Source: Bacteriovoracaceae bacterium (GTDB lineage Bacteria; Bdellovibrionota; UBA1018). From it: a stretch of DNA of 18,489 bases. The stretch covers positions 1 through 18,489 of the forward strand of contig CANMSW010000014.1 of the NCBI GenBank assembly GCA_947500275.1. The letters are read 5' to 3'. This document shows, piece after piece, positions 6,998 to 14,181 of this stretch. How positions within the stretch are numbered: position 1 is the first letter of the stretch; each line of letters begins with the position of its first letter. A program made the position numbers and the translations under genes. The notes below the pieces were generated by a model. It was not told the origin of the DNA, made no database searches, and saw nothing but the letters and a program-made list of their open reading frames with translations.

Positions 6998-8404
6998 TTA
7001 GTGCCGGGTGGCTAAGTGAGCAAGCAAGTCGATTTTCGTCAAGATCGCGAGCACCTTTCCACTCGAATGCGACTCGGTGACGAGTGGCGTTTTTCCAGCG
7101 GCCAGAAGTTTTGAGACGAGTTCGATCGAGTCGGATGGAGTGACCATCTCGACGGTTCCTGCCACGAGCTTCTCCACAGTCTCATCGGCTCGAGCGCGCT
7201 TTTCATAGAGCGCAGTGAGGAGAGCACCTTCAGTTACAATGCCCTGAATCCAATCATTTGCATCTTTCACGGGGACCTGGCTGATGCCCTTGTCGCGCAT
7301 GAGTTCGATCACGGTCGAAATTTTATCTGACTTCTTAGCCATAATCACTTCGCCGACCAGGCTTGGGCGCTTAAGGGAATTCATGAGGTCACTGACAGTG
7401 CCGAGCGAAGGAGACTCCAGGAAGCCTGCTTCGCGCATCCAGTCGTCATCATAGACTTTTGAGAGATATCGGTTTCCACTGTCAGGGAGAACGATCAGCA
7501 CGTTTTTACCGCGCAGGCGTTCGCCTTGCTCTTTGGCCCACTTGAATGCGCCGGCGACGGCAGCACCGCAGGAGATTCCGCAGTACAATCCTTCCTTCGT
7601 GAGAAGTTCGCGTGTCATCAGGAAGGCCTCTTTGTCTTCGACTTGGGCCATGTCACTGATCACTGAGAAATCGTAGTTTTTTGGGATAAAATCTTCCCCG
7701 ATTCCTTCAATCTTATAAGTCTTCGGACGGGTAACCGCTTTGCCCGTTTTGTACATTTCGTAAACGATCGAGCCCACGGGATCGATTGCGACGACTTCGG
7801 TACCGGGTTTCTTTTCGCGCAGGTATTTGCCCACACCGCAAATGGTGCCGCCGGTTCCAATTCCCGCGACAAAAACGTCGATGGAAGGCATTTGATTCAA
7901 AATTTCAGGACCAGTCGTATTGTAATGGCAGTCGCGATTAGCCAGGTTGTCGTACTGATTCATGTAATACGCGTTGGGGGTTTCTTGTCCCATTCTGCGT
8001 GAAACCGAGTAGTAGCTGCGCGGATCTTCGGGTTCGACCGCGGTCGGAGTGACGATGACCTTGGCGCCAAAAGCGCGTAGATTTTTGATTTTTTCCTGCG
8101 ACATTTTATCGGGCAGGACAAAAATGCAGCGGTAGCCTTTGATGGCTGATGCGATGGCGAGGCCGACCCCGGTGTTGCCGCTGGTGCTTTCGACGATGGT
8201 GCCGCCCGGTTTTAGCACCCCTCGCTTTTCAGCGTCCTCGATCAGCCAGCCGCCGATGCGATCTTTGATGGAGCCGCCCGGGTTCATAAACTCAAGCTTC
8301 ACGAAAAATTTTATCCCGAGGTCGGGAGCGACTTTGTTGAGTCGGACGATGGGGGTGTTGCCGATGGCTTGGAGAACATTCGAGTAAACGCCGGGATTGG
8401 ACAT
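6998..8404 (-). CDS. cbs: Cystathionine beta-synthase with C-terminal CBS pair
   Basis: Cytoplasmic PLP enzyme, 468 aa, condensing homocysteine and serine to cystathionine, the first step of reverse transsulfuration. The catalytic fold-type II domain (1-330) has the PLP lysine in 'PGGSIKDR' (Lys47), 'STSGNTG' (73-79), the phosphate-binding 'GTGGT' (183-187), 'EGIGEDFIP' (233-241) and 'LPDSGNRYLSK' (306-316). The motif 'EGIGEDFIP' and the C-terminal module separate it from plain cysteine synthase. Residues about 335-468 form a Bateman module of two CBS motifs ('SDKISTVIELMRDKGISQVP' and 'PSDSIELVSKLLAAGKTPL'), a likely ligand-sensing region. No heme-binding N-terminal extension is present. The start ATG has no recognisable Shine-Dalgarno sequence. 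Terminators lie on both sides, so it is probably monocistronic. Confidence 0.93.
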   Translation of the reverse strand: MSNPGVYSNVLQAIGNTPIVRLNKVAPDLGIKFFVKLEFMNPGGSIKDRIGGWLIEDAEKRGVLKPGGTIVESTSGNTGVGLAIASAIKGYRCIFVLPDKMSQEKIKNLRAFGAKVIVTPTAVEPEDPRSYYSVSRRMGQETPNAYYMNQYDNLANRDCHYNTTGPEILNQMPSIDVFVAGIGTGGTICGVGKYLREKKPGTEVVAIDPVGSIVYEMYKTGKAVTRPKTYKIEGIGEDFIPKNYDFSVISDMAQVEDKEAFLMTRELLTKEGLYCGISCGAAVAGAFKWAKEQGERLRGKNVLIVLPDSGNRYLSKVYDDDWMREAGFLESPSLGTVSDLMNSLKRPSLVGEVIMAKKSDKISTVIELMRDKGISQVPVKDANDWIQGIVTEGALLTALYEKRARADETVEKLVAGTVEMVTPSDSIELVSKLLAAGKTPLVTESHSSGKVLAILTKIDLLAHLATRH

Positions 8405-8467
8405 AGTGGCGGGGTTTTAACTTGGGGACGGTACGGGGCGCAATGCTCGAAATTTTGGAGTATTCGG

Positions 8468-8500
8468 AAAAAAAAGGCCTGGGGGGGCGCCCCCAGGCCT
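8468..8500 (-). terminator. Intrinsic terminator of the gshA operon
   Basis: Read on the minus strand, AGGCCTGGGGG (8500-8490) pairs perfectly with CCCCCAGGCCT (8485-8475) around a 4-nt loop and is followed by eight T residues (8475-8468, the first also closing the stem). It begins 8 nt after the gshA stop codon and separates that operon from cbs. Confidence 0.95.
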
Positions 8501-8507
8501 CGCGATT

Positions 8508-9941
8508 TTAGCTCAAATGTTCGGTAGGGGACGGGTGCGTCCGGTGGCCGAATTGGGCTTGATTGGCTCCATAGGGATCAGCCGCACTCGGATGAGGGCG
8601 GTCTCCGAGAGTCCCTGCTTCCGCAAGCTCACGTCCCGTTGCAAGGGCGGAGAGTCTTGCGACTGAGCCATAGACGAGCTCCAAGACGGGGAGTTCTTCC
8701 TCGGCTTCCATTTCTTCTTCGATGGATTGAGAGTCTCGCAGGTCGGTCATGCAGAGTTTTCTGAAAACCATTCCTTGTGAGTTTAGGTTTTCTTCGACGC
8801 CACGCTCCGTGTTGGTTCGTAAAAAGCCGCCAATGAGTTCACAGCCTGCCAAGTAGATCACAGGCTCCGCCGCCAAGCGGTCCACGAGCGTTGCAGTGGG
8901 CACGCCTTCCTGAACGGCCATGCTTTCAATCGGGAGTTTGTTTTTTCCGACGCTCATTTTGTTTTTGGCGCGGCGGTTCAGTTTTTCGAGTTCTTCGGCC
9001 GAGTGGACCACCATGATGCCCATCCCGTAAGTACCGGAGTTATTTTTTACGAATACGAATGGATCTTGAGTGATGCCGCGTTCGATATAAGCTTTTTTGC
9101 TGCGATCTAGAACGCGAGCAACGGCCGCCTCAACGCGATCGATTCCTTCATCTTCATTGAAGTTCACATAGTCGACTTCTTCCGTGTCGATCTGTAGGAC
9201 CCAAGGGTCGACTCCGATGAGTTGTGCAAATTCACCAGCCAGTGCGTTGTAGTGCTTAAAGTGAGTCGACTTTTTACGCGAGTGCCAGCCCAAGCGATGC
9301 GAAGGGATGACGGGTTGTTTCACACCATCGAGCAAGGTCGGGTAGCCACTCGAAAAATCGTTATTCAGAAGGACCAAGTCGGGCCGGAAAGGTCCCGCAA
9401 GCAACTCGCCGCTTTCAACACGGATCGGGTGGGCATGAATCTCTTTCGCTGTGGCCGATACGAGTCGGACTGAGCCATCCCGCATGAGGAGTTCGGTAGG
9501 AGGGGCAGTGCCAATCCAGCCGACTTCAACTTCAAATCCAGCGTCTTTGAGAATCTGAGTCAGATAATAGAGGTTCTCGATATACCAGCTGTTCGAGGTG
9601 TGAGCCTCGGGGAGAACCAAGATCTTTCGCGGCACTTCAATGGACAAGCGAGCGGCAAGCCCCTCGACTTGCGCGCGCATAATCGAAGGGGAAGTGCGAA
9701 GGTCATCTGGGCAGATGTTGTTGAAGCCAGCAGGAAATAAGTTGCTATCGACGGGAACGATCTTGTGCCCCGAATCACGAAGGTCGACTGAGCTGTAAAA
9801 GGGAGGAGGGGCTTTGCGCGCTTGCTCAAGCGTCCACTCAGAGATTTGCTTGCGATGGGAATGGATTTTCTCAGCCAGCTCCCTTTTGAGAGCGACTGCT
9901 TTTTTGGCCAAAGGCGTCTGAGCGTGCGCGGACGGAGTCAT
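8508..9941 (-). CDS. gshA: Glutamate-cysteine ligase, Acidithiobacillus-type GshA family
   Basis: Predicted cytoplasmic ligase joining glutamate and cysteine to gamma-glutamylcysteine, the first step of glutathione synthesis. It belongs to the distinct GshA family named for Acidithiobacillus ferrooxidans, not the E. coli GshA family. Typical segments are 'PVDSNLFPAGFNN' (63-75), 'PEAHTSNSWYIENL' (111-124), 'VKNNSGTYGMGIM' (298-310), a signature of ATP-grasp-like nucleotide binding, and 'NLNSQGMVFRKL' (385-396). The last 30 or so residues are rich in His, Pro and polar residues and look disordered. The start ATG has GGAAAG about 9 nt upstream, behind a small dyad. It is the last gene of the ATPase operon, 58 bp after the TPR gene. 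No glutathione synthetase gene is in the window. Confidence 0.87.
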   Translation of the reverse strand: MTPSAHAQTPLAKKAVALKRELAEKIHSHRKQISEWTLEQARKAPPPFYSSVDLRDSGHKIVPVDSNLFPAGFNNICPDDLRTSPSIMRAQVEGLAARLSIEVPRKILVLPEAHTSNSWYIENLYYLTQILKDAGFEVEVGWIGTAPPTELLMRDGSVRLVSATAKEIHAHPIRVESGELLAGPFRPDLVLLNNDFSSGYPTLLDGVKQPVIPSHRLGWHSRKKSTHFKHYNALAGEFAQLIGVDPWVLQIDTEEVDYVNFNEDEGIDRVEAAVARVLDRSKKAYIERGITQDPFVFVKNNSGTYGMGIMVVHSAEELEKLNRRAKNKMSVGKNKLPIESMAVQEGVPTATLVDRLAAEPVIYLAGCELIGGFLRTNTERGVEENLNSQGMVFRKLCMTDLRDSQSIEEEMEAEEELPVLELVYGSVARLSALATGRELAEAGTLGDRPHPSAADPYGANQAQFGHRTHPSPTEHLS

Positions 9942-9954
9942 GGGGCAGCTTTCC

Positions 9955-9973
9955 GACGGAACAAGTTCCCGTC
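9955..9973 (-). promoter_or_regulatory. Hairpin directly upstream of the gshA ribosome binding site
   Basis: On the minus strand GACGGGAAC (9973-9965) and GTTCCGTC (9962-9955) form a dyad with one bulged G and a 2-nt centre; opening the innermost pairs gives a workable loop. It ends right before GGAAAG, the presumed gshA ribosome binding site, in the only sizeable gap (58 bp) inside the operon. A role in setting gshA translation or mRNA processing is an inference. Confidence 0.35.
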
Positions 9974-9999
9974 ACTTTACTGAACCCCGGTTAAAAGAC

Positions 10000-11052
10000 T
10001 TAGGGATCCAGACGGCCGAGTTTCTCTTCGGCCGATTTTCTGAGGAACGCCCGAAAGGCGTCCCATTCCACGGTTCCAGTAGAGTTCAAATTCTCTTGAA
10101 GCACAATGGGGGACCGTTCCGGTTTGGCAAGAGCGGCCAGCCACTCTCGGACTTGAATTTTGCACCGTCGGCGTTGCTCAAGGCCAAGTTCTTCACGGTA
10201 AGATTCTGTTTCCACTGGGGTTTTTTGTCTGCTGCCCGGAGGTCGAGCGGGAGGGGGGACCCGATTGCAGCGATCGAGCCAATTTGCGACTCCTGCGTGG
10301 AGCACCTGCTTTGAGCGCTGGGTCGACTTTTGGTCGTTGGCGTCGAGGACCGTTTGAAAGAGAGGGGTGAGCGCTCGTGCGCAGAGGCTTACTTTTTCGA
10401 GGGCCGCCAGTGCCTGGGTTTCTGATTGAGCCGACTTTGTGCTGAGATCGCAGCCCCGTTGCATAATCCAGAGTTCAAGCCAGGCTTTCTTACCCGAAAT
10501 CGAGGTTGGCGTTTGGGGGGAAGTTAGCCGCGGATCCTTGAGTTGAAGATCGGCCCTGGGATCCTGATTGAGGAGAATCCGACCGTTGACTTCGAATAGG
10601 ATCGCCTCCTGAAGGGTAGTTTCTGCGCCGGGCGTTTTTTTCAGGTCCCTGCGTTTCTCCAGATTCATTCGAAGTTCGCGGGCTTGAAGGGTGGCTCCCC
10701 GTGCGTTTCCGGACTCCAGGAGTGCCTCGATCAGCAAGAGCGTAGGACTCCAGCTGCGGTGAGAAGTCCCCCATGCACGACGAGCGATTTCTAGGAAAGG
10801 AATGGCCTCTTTGGGTTTCCCGATTTCCAAGTACGAGAGACCCAGCGCCTCATGGGCATCCGTAAAGTGAGCTGAAGCCGGGTATTTTGCGATGATTTCC
10901 CGCAAAGGAGGGATCGCATCGGCAGCCTGATGTGCTTGAATAGCCTTTTGTCCTTGTTCCCAGAGAAGGTCAGGCCAGGCCGCGCTTTGAGCGAAAGCGG
11001 ACGAACTGAGAAAAGGCAGGAGAGCGAGAATACGGAGCGCTTTGAGTCGCAT
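10000..11052 (-). CDS. Exported TPR-repeat protein
   Basis: Exported protein of about 350 aa. The signal peptide 'MRLKALRILALL...AFA' has a likely cleavage site before Gln22, which points to the periplasm; there is no lipobox. Residues about 35-95 form TPR-like helical pairs ('AADAIPPLREIIAKYP', 'AHEALGLSYLEIGKPKEAI'), resembling YbgF/BamD-type repeats. The remainder is helical and charged, with scattered cysteines ('QRGCDL', 'LCARAL', 'DRCNRV', 'RRRCKIQ') and a proline-rich stretch 'RVPPPARPPGSR'. The ATG at 11052 is preferred because GAGG lies 6 nt upstream; an in-frame TTG at 11064 would overlap the ATPase stop codon. It sits 8 bp after the second ATPase gene and 58 bp before gshA. TPRs suggest a protein-binding role; no specific family is recognised. 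Confidence 0.65.
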   Translation of the reverse strand: MRLKALRILALLPFLSSSAFAQSAAWPDLLWEQGQKAIQAHQAADAIPPLREIIAKYPASAHFTDAHEALGLSYLEIGKPKEAIPFLEIARRAWGTSHRSWSPTLLLIEALLESGNARGATLQARELRMNLEKRRDLKKTPGAETTLQEAILFEVNGRILLNQDPRADLQLKDPRLTSPQTPTSISGKKAWLELWIMQRGCDLSTKSAQSETQALAALEKVSLCARALTPLFQTVLDANDQKSTQRSKQVLHAGVANWLDRCNRVPPPARPPGSRQKTPVETESYREELGLEQRRRCKIQVREWLAALAKPERSPIVLQENLNSTGTVEWDAFRAFLRKSAEEKLGRLDP

Positions 11053-11060
11053 TGGGTTCC

Positions 11061-12200
11061 TCAAGCCGGGTTAAACCTCTCCAGAGCCTGACTGATTTCG
11101 AGAAGATCTGAAAGGGAATGCACATCGCGAGCAAGTTCAGGGAGGCTGAGGCAAATCGGAGCGGATGGATTTCCGGACGAAAGCGTTTTGAGTTTCATTT
11201 CGAGGTCGGTCATCGCCAGGGATTCTCGTTCTTGGAGTGCAGATAAAACTTGGAGGGCGCGGTTGATATATTCGGGCGCATTCTCCGGCGCACGTTCCGG
11301 ACACGCCCCTAAGTGGCTGAGTCGCCGATTGACGACGATCCCTTCAAATTGAAACCCATGGCCTTTGACCGAGTCCACAAAATGAAGAGCGTCTGGAGCA
11401 GTATCGCGCGATGGCGCCGCGACGAGCAGAAATGAAGTCGAATGATGTTGGAGGAGTTCGGTAATTTTTGAAAGGTTGGCCGAAAACTGAACTCGTACTT
11501 CAAAAAGAGCGGATGCGAACTCGAAGAGGTGAGTCATGAATGCAGCGCCGGTGAGCTTCTCAAGAAGTCCGAGTGCCTTGCGCATTCCGGTCGAGACGAG
11601 TTTGTTCGCGGGTAAGACGAGCCAGCGGATAAATCGCTCGTCAAAAAATCGCGCCAAAAGCTTTGGGGCGTCGAGGAGAGCGAGAGTGTTCCGGCTGGGC
11701 GGTGTATCGAGAATGATGAGATCAAACTTGCCTTCCTGGTGCAGCCCGAGAAGTCGTTGCATCGCCATATATTCATTCGACCCGCTGAATTCGCGAGAAA
11801 AGATTTGAAAAATCGGGTTATCGATCACCCTTTTTGCGATGGCCTCGCTGGCGGTGAGTGATCGGATAAAGCTTTCAAACGTTTCACGTGTGTCCGGCAT
11901 TATCGCGTGAAGTGAACCGCTTTCAGGAAGAGGTGGAAGTCCTTTATCTATGAGGGCTTGCCTTAACTGGGAACTGAGATCCGTTGGCAGATCCCCGATG
12001 TCACCGAGACCCAGCGAAGTGGCAAGGCGCTTAGCGGGATCAATCGTGATAACGACGGTCTTTTTTCCTAACGAAGCCGCACGCAGAGCGAGAGCCGCGC
12101 TCACGGTTGTCTTGCCAACTCCTCCAGTTCCGCACGTGACGATGATTTTTTTCGTCAGGAGAGCCTGATCAATCTGTGAGGTACGCAAGTTTGAGGTCAT
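11061..12200 (-). CDS. ArsA/Get3-like ATPase, BagB (Rv3680)-type subunit
   Basis: Soluble P-loop ATPase of the SIMIBI class, ArsA/Get3 family, 379 aa. The P-loop is 'GTGGVGKTT' (24-32), followed by 'VVITIDPAKRLATSLGL' (49-65) with the family's DPA, and switch II 'DTPPSRNTLALLDAP' (165-179). The signature lysine of the deviant Walker A motif (first K of GKGGVGKT) is Thr25 here, as in the second member of paired bacterial ArsA-like proteins such as mycobacterial Rv3680/BagB. A Get3-type zinc CXXC is not seen, and no arsenic transporter or reductase genes are near. Its start overlaps the stop of the upstream ATPase gene by 4 bp (ATGA), implying translational coupling and probably a heteromeric complex. 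Exact function is unknown. Confidence 0.85.
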   Translation of the reverse strand: MTSNLRTSQIDQALLTKKIIVTCGTGGVGKTTVSAALALRAASLGKKTVVITIDPAKRLATSLGLGDIGDLPTDLSSQLRQALIDKGLPPLPESGSLHAIMPDTRETFESFIRSLTASEAIAKRVIDNPIFQIFSREFSGSNEYMAMQRLLGLHQEGKFDLIILDTPPSRNTLALLDAPKLLARFFDERFIRWLVLPANKLVSTGMRKALGLLEKLTGAAFMTHLFEFASALFEVRVQFSANLSKITELLQHHSTSFLLVAAPSRDTAPDALHFVDSVKGHGFQFEGIVVNRRLSHLGACPERAPENAPEYINRALQVLSALQERESLAMTDLEMKLKTLSSGNPSAPICLSLPELARDVHSLSDLLEISQALERFNPA

Positions 12201-13141
12201 TTTGTGAAGACCTCCTTCCGAATGAGTTCTTCTGCGAGCGCTTCCACAATTCCTTCAGGAATTCGGTCTTCAGTGGGTGCATTTGGGCGAGGCGGAATAT
12301 AGCCTAGCTCGCTGAACCCTAGTCCAACCTCGCGCCAGATCCTGAGATTGAAGGCTTCAAGTTTCGCACGTCGTTCCGCGTACTCGATCGGGGATGAGGC
12401 GAGCGGGGAGGCTTGATCCGATACCCCTGAAGAGTCGTTCTGGAGGGTCTCAGGAGGATGGGGAAAACGGCGGTTCACTATGAAGGCAGGGGTGTTTTCA
12501 GGGAAAAGTCTCAGGAGGAACGCTTGCAGGTCGATGGATTCACGAAGGGGCATTTCCTCTGGGAGTGAGACGATGAGTTGACTGCACTCTTGAGGGTCAC
12601 GAAAGGTCTCGAGCATCGACTCGGCATCGGAGTGGATCGGTCCGCCGCGGAAGAGGTCGGCGAAATTGGAAGTGCTCTGGAACATCGCCAAGCCGTAGCC
12701 GGTCGAAGGCATATCGCAGACCACATGATCCCAGCGTGTCCGCTCGTACCAAACTTTCCCAAGGAGGACGAGTTCGTGAATGCCCGGTGCTGCCTTGGCG
12801 AGGTAGCGAACGAGCGAGTTTTGCACGAGGATTCGTGTCAGTGTGGGTATGCCGATCTTCATGGAAGTGTATTCTTCGAACGCAGTCTGAGCTTCGCAGT
12901 TCAGCTCAAAAAAATTCGGAGAGATTTCTTTTAATTCTCCGGCCGGTCGAAAGGGATCTTCAAACGTCACCCAAAGGACACGCTTTGTTGTCTTTCCGCG
13001 GCCGGACGGTTGCTTCGAAAGCGCACGAGCAATGGCTTGCGAAACGCAGGTTTTTCCGACCCCGCCTTTACCGCTGACAAAAATCAGGCTTCGAGTCAGA
13101 GCGTCTTTTAGAGGGTCGTGGTTTGAAGGTCCGGGCGTCAT
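12197..13141 (-). CDS. ArsA/Get3-like ATPase, BagA (Rv3679)-type subunit
   Basis: Partner ATPase, 314 aa. The P-loop is 'GKGGVGKT' (24-31), with the deviant Walker A lysine present. The second motif reads 'VTFEDPFRPAGEL' (58-70) in place of the DPA strand. Switch II is 'CDMPSTGYGLAMFQST' (142-157), resembling the 'DxPATGHG' form typical of Rv3679/BagA-type proteins. The insert between P-loop and second motif ('SKQPSGRGKTTKR') is longer than usual. The protein is shorter than its partner and lacks an obvious Get3-like client-binding helical region. Start: ATG with AGGA about 6 nt upstream. It lies 15 bp after the gene for the exported protein and overlaps its partner by 4 bp. In mycobacteria the homologous pair forms a complex; the same is inferred here. 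Confidence 0.83.
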   Translation of the reverse strand: MTPGPSNHDPLKDALTRSLIFVSGKGGVGKTCVSQAIARALSKQPSGRGKTTKRVLWVTFEDPFRPAGELKEISPNFFELNCEAQTAFEEYTSMKIGIPTLTRILVQNSLVRYLAKAAPGIHELVLLGKVWYERTRWDHVVCDMPSTGYGLAMFQSTSNFADLFRGGPIHSDAESMLETFRDPQECSQLIVSLPEEMPLRESIDLQAFLLRLFPENTPAFIVNRRFPHPPETLQNDSSGVSDQASPLASSPIEYAERRAKLEAFNLRIWREVGLGFSELGYIPPRPNAPTEDRIPEGIVEALAEELIRKEVFTK

Positions 13142-13156
13142 TTTTATTCCTGATGC

Positions 13157-14086
13157 TCAATAGGTTCCGTGAAGCCATTCGACTGGGATGGGGAGTCGCT
13201 CCAGGCGTGCCCGCTCTTCGCTAGAAAGTTCGTTCTCAGTGTCGATGACGAGGCTTCTCAGTTCAGAGGGGGCGCTCTCGGCAAATGCACGGAGAACGTC
13301 CTCGGAGGGAACGATTCCCCTTCGATTCCAGCGAACTTTCATGGCTCCAAATTTCTTCCAAACTGCGCCCTGGTCCCAAGGGTCAAAATCGGTATCCAAA
13401 GTCACCCACTGAAGCTTCTTGATGTTGAGGAGGTAAGGAAAAGTGTCATCCGGCGGGAACATATCACGGACGCGAATGGTTTGTGGCATCGACAGGATAT
13501 TCAAGAGATCCATCTGCGTGTAGCCAGGCCAGAAATCAGTCGCGATATTGAGCGGCACCCGGGCGGGGATCGCCGTCCAACTGTCTTTATCCAAGTACTT
13601 GGGATACGCGCGGCCCGCATAAGTGAGAGCAACCTCGGCATGGAGGGTTTCCAGCGCGGCTGCAAAAGAAGGTTCCTGGGGACCTGTAATGACGAACAAG
13701 ATTTTTTTGAACCCGAGCGAGTCCAAGAATTTCAAGCCCTCCGGTGAGGGGAGGATTCCTTCGATGATGTTGATCTGGGCACCTCGAGAAGCGAGCTTTT
13801 TCCAGGCCGCACTCTCAGAAGGGAAGGGGTATCGAAGAACGCCGATTTCAAGGCGGTCTGCGTTTTGAAGTTTGAGGAGCGCTTCGAGGTCCGTCGTGGT
13901 TGGGTCGCCCGCTGCGATTCGGTAGTTTCTTGTTCCTGGAGTTTTGTTCCAAAGATCTACGGTTTCAGCGGTCGGCATCCCTTGAGAAAAGAGCGTCTCT
14001 TTGAGGGGGCGAGCCTGTGCGGAGAGCGAAAGGGTGGCCCCGGTGAGAAGGAAGAGAGAAAAGGTGACGAAACTCTTAAAGTGCAT
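13157..14086 (-). CDS. Exported protein of unknown function, first gene of the ATPase operon
   Basis: 309 aa, family not recognised. A clear signal peptide ('MHFKSFVTFSLFLLTGATLS...AQA', cleavage near 25/26) and absence of a lipobox or further membrane segments suggest a periplasmic or secreted protein. The mature part reads as repeated strand-helix units, each a short hydrophobic strand followed by a helix: 'DRLEIGVLRYP', 'AQINIIEGIL', 'KKILFVITG', 'EVALTYAG', 'LQWVTLDTDF', 'LRSLVIDTE'. This recalls a beta-alpha solenoid or barrel such as a leucine-rich-repeat-like or TIM fold, but no catalytic motif is seen. It contains few cysteines and many Trp-Lys pairs ('AWKKLA', 'VWKKFG'). Start: ATG with AGGAG about 8 nt upstream, in a leader that can form a stem. 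It is 15 bp ahead of the BagA-like gene, so a functional link is likely. Confidence 0.65.
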   Translation of the reverse strand: MHFKSFVTFSLFLLTGATLSLSAQARPLKETLFSQGMPTAETVDLWNKTPGTRNYRIAAGDPTTTDLEALLKLQNADRLEIGVLRYPFPSESAAWKKLASRGAQINIIEGILPSPEGLKFLDSLGFKKILFVITGPQEPSFAAALETLHAEVALTYAGRAYPKYLDKDSWTAIPARVPLNIATDFWPGYTQMDLLNILSMPQTIRVRDMFPPDDTFPYLLNIKKLQWVTLDTDFDPWDQGAVWKKFGAMKVRWNRRGIVPSEDVLRAFAESAPSELRSLVIDTENELSSEERARLERLPIPVEWLHGTY

Positions 14087-14144
14087 GCCGGGATCTCCTG
14101 CGAGCTAAGCAGTTGGTTCTGGATGGGTTGAACCCGATCCCGGC
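14087..14144 (-). promoter_or_regulatory. Leader stem abutting the start codon of the ATPase operon
   Basis: On the minus strand GCCGGGATC (14144-14136) is an exact reverse complement of GATCCCGGC (14095-14087), which directly precedes the ATG at 14086 and begins at the last G of the AGGAG ribosome binding site. The 40-nt loop contains a second small dyad, GGGTTCAACCC (14135-14125). Formation of this 9-bp GC-rich stem would block translation of the first gene, so it may be a regulatory leader (thermosensor, ligand or protein-controlled). The ligand, if any, is unknown. Confidence 0.45.
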
Positions 14145-14181
14145 AGATCACCATAGGGCTGAGCAGCTTTCAAGCGGCCCT

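Noticed and set aside
11061..13141. Arsenic resistance operon suggested by ArsA-like ATPases
   Set aside because: No arsB, arsC, arsD, arsR or acr3 is present, and the two proteins match the paired BagA/BagB-like type rather than the fused ArsA pump ATPase.
13169..13747. Long plus-strand open frame (192 codons)
   Set aside because: It lies antisense to the exported-protein gene, lacks a domain or signal peptide, and its composition looks like a shadow frame.
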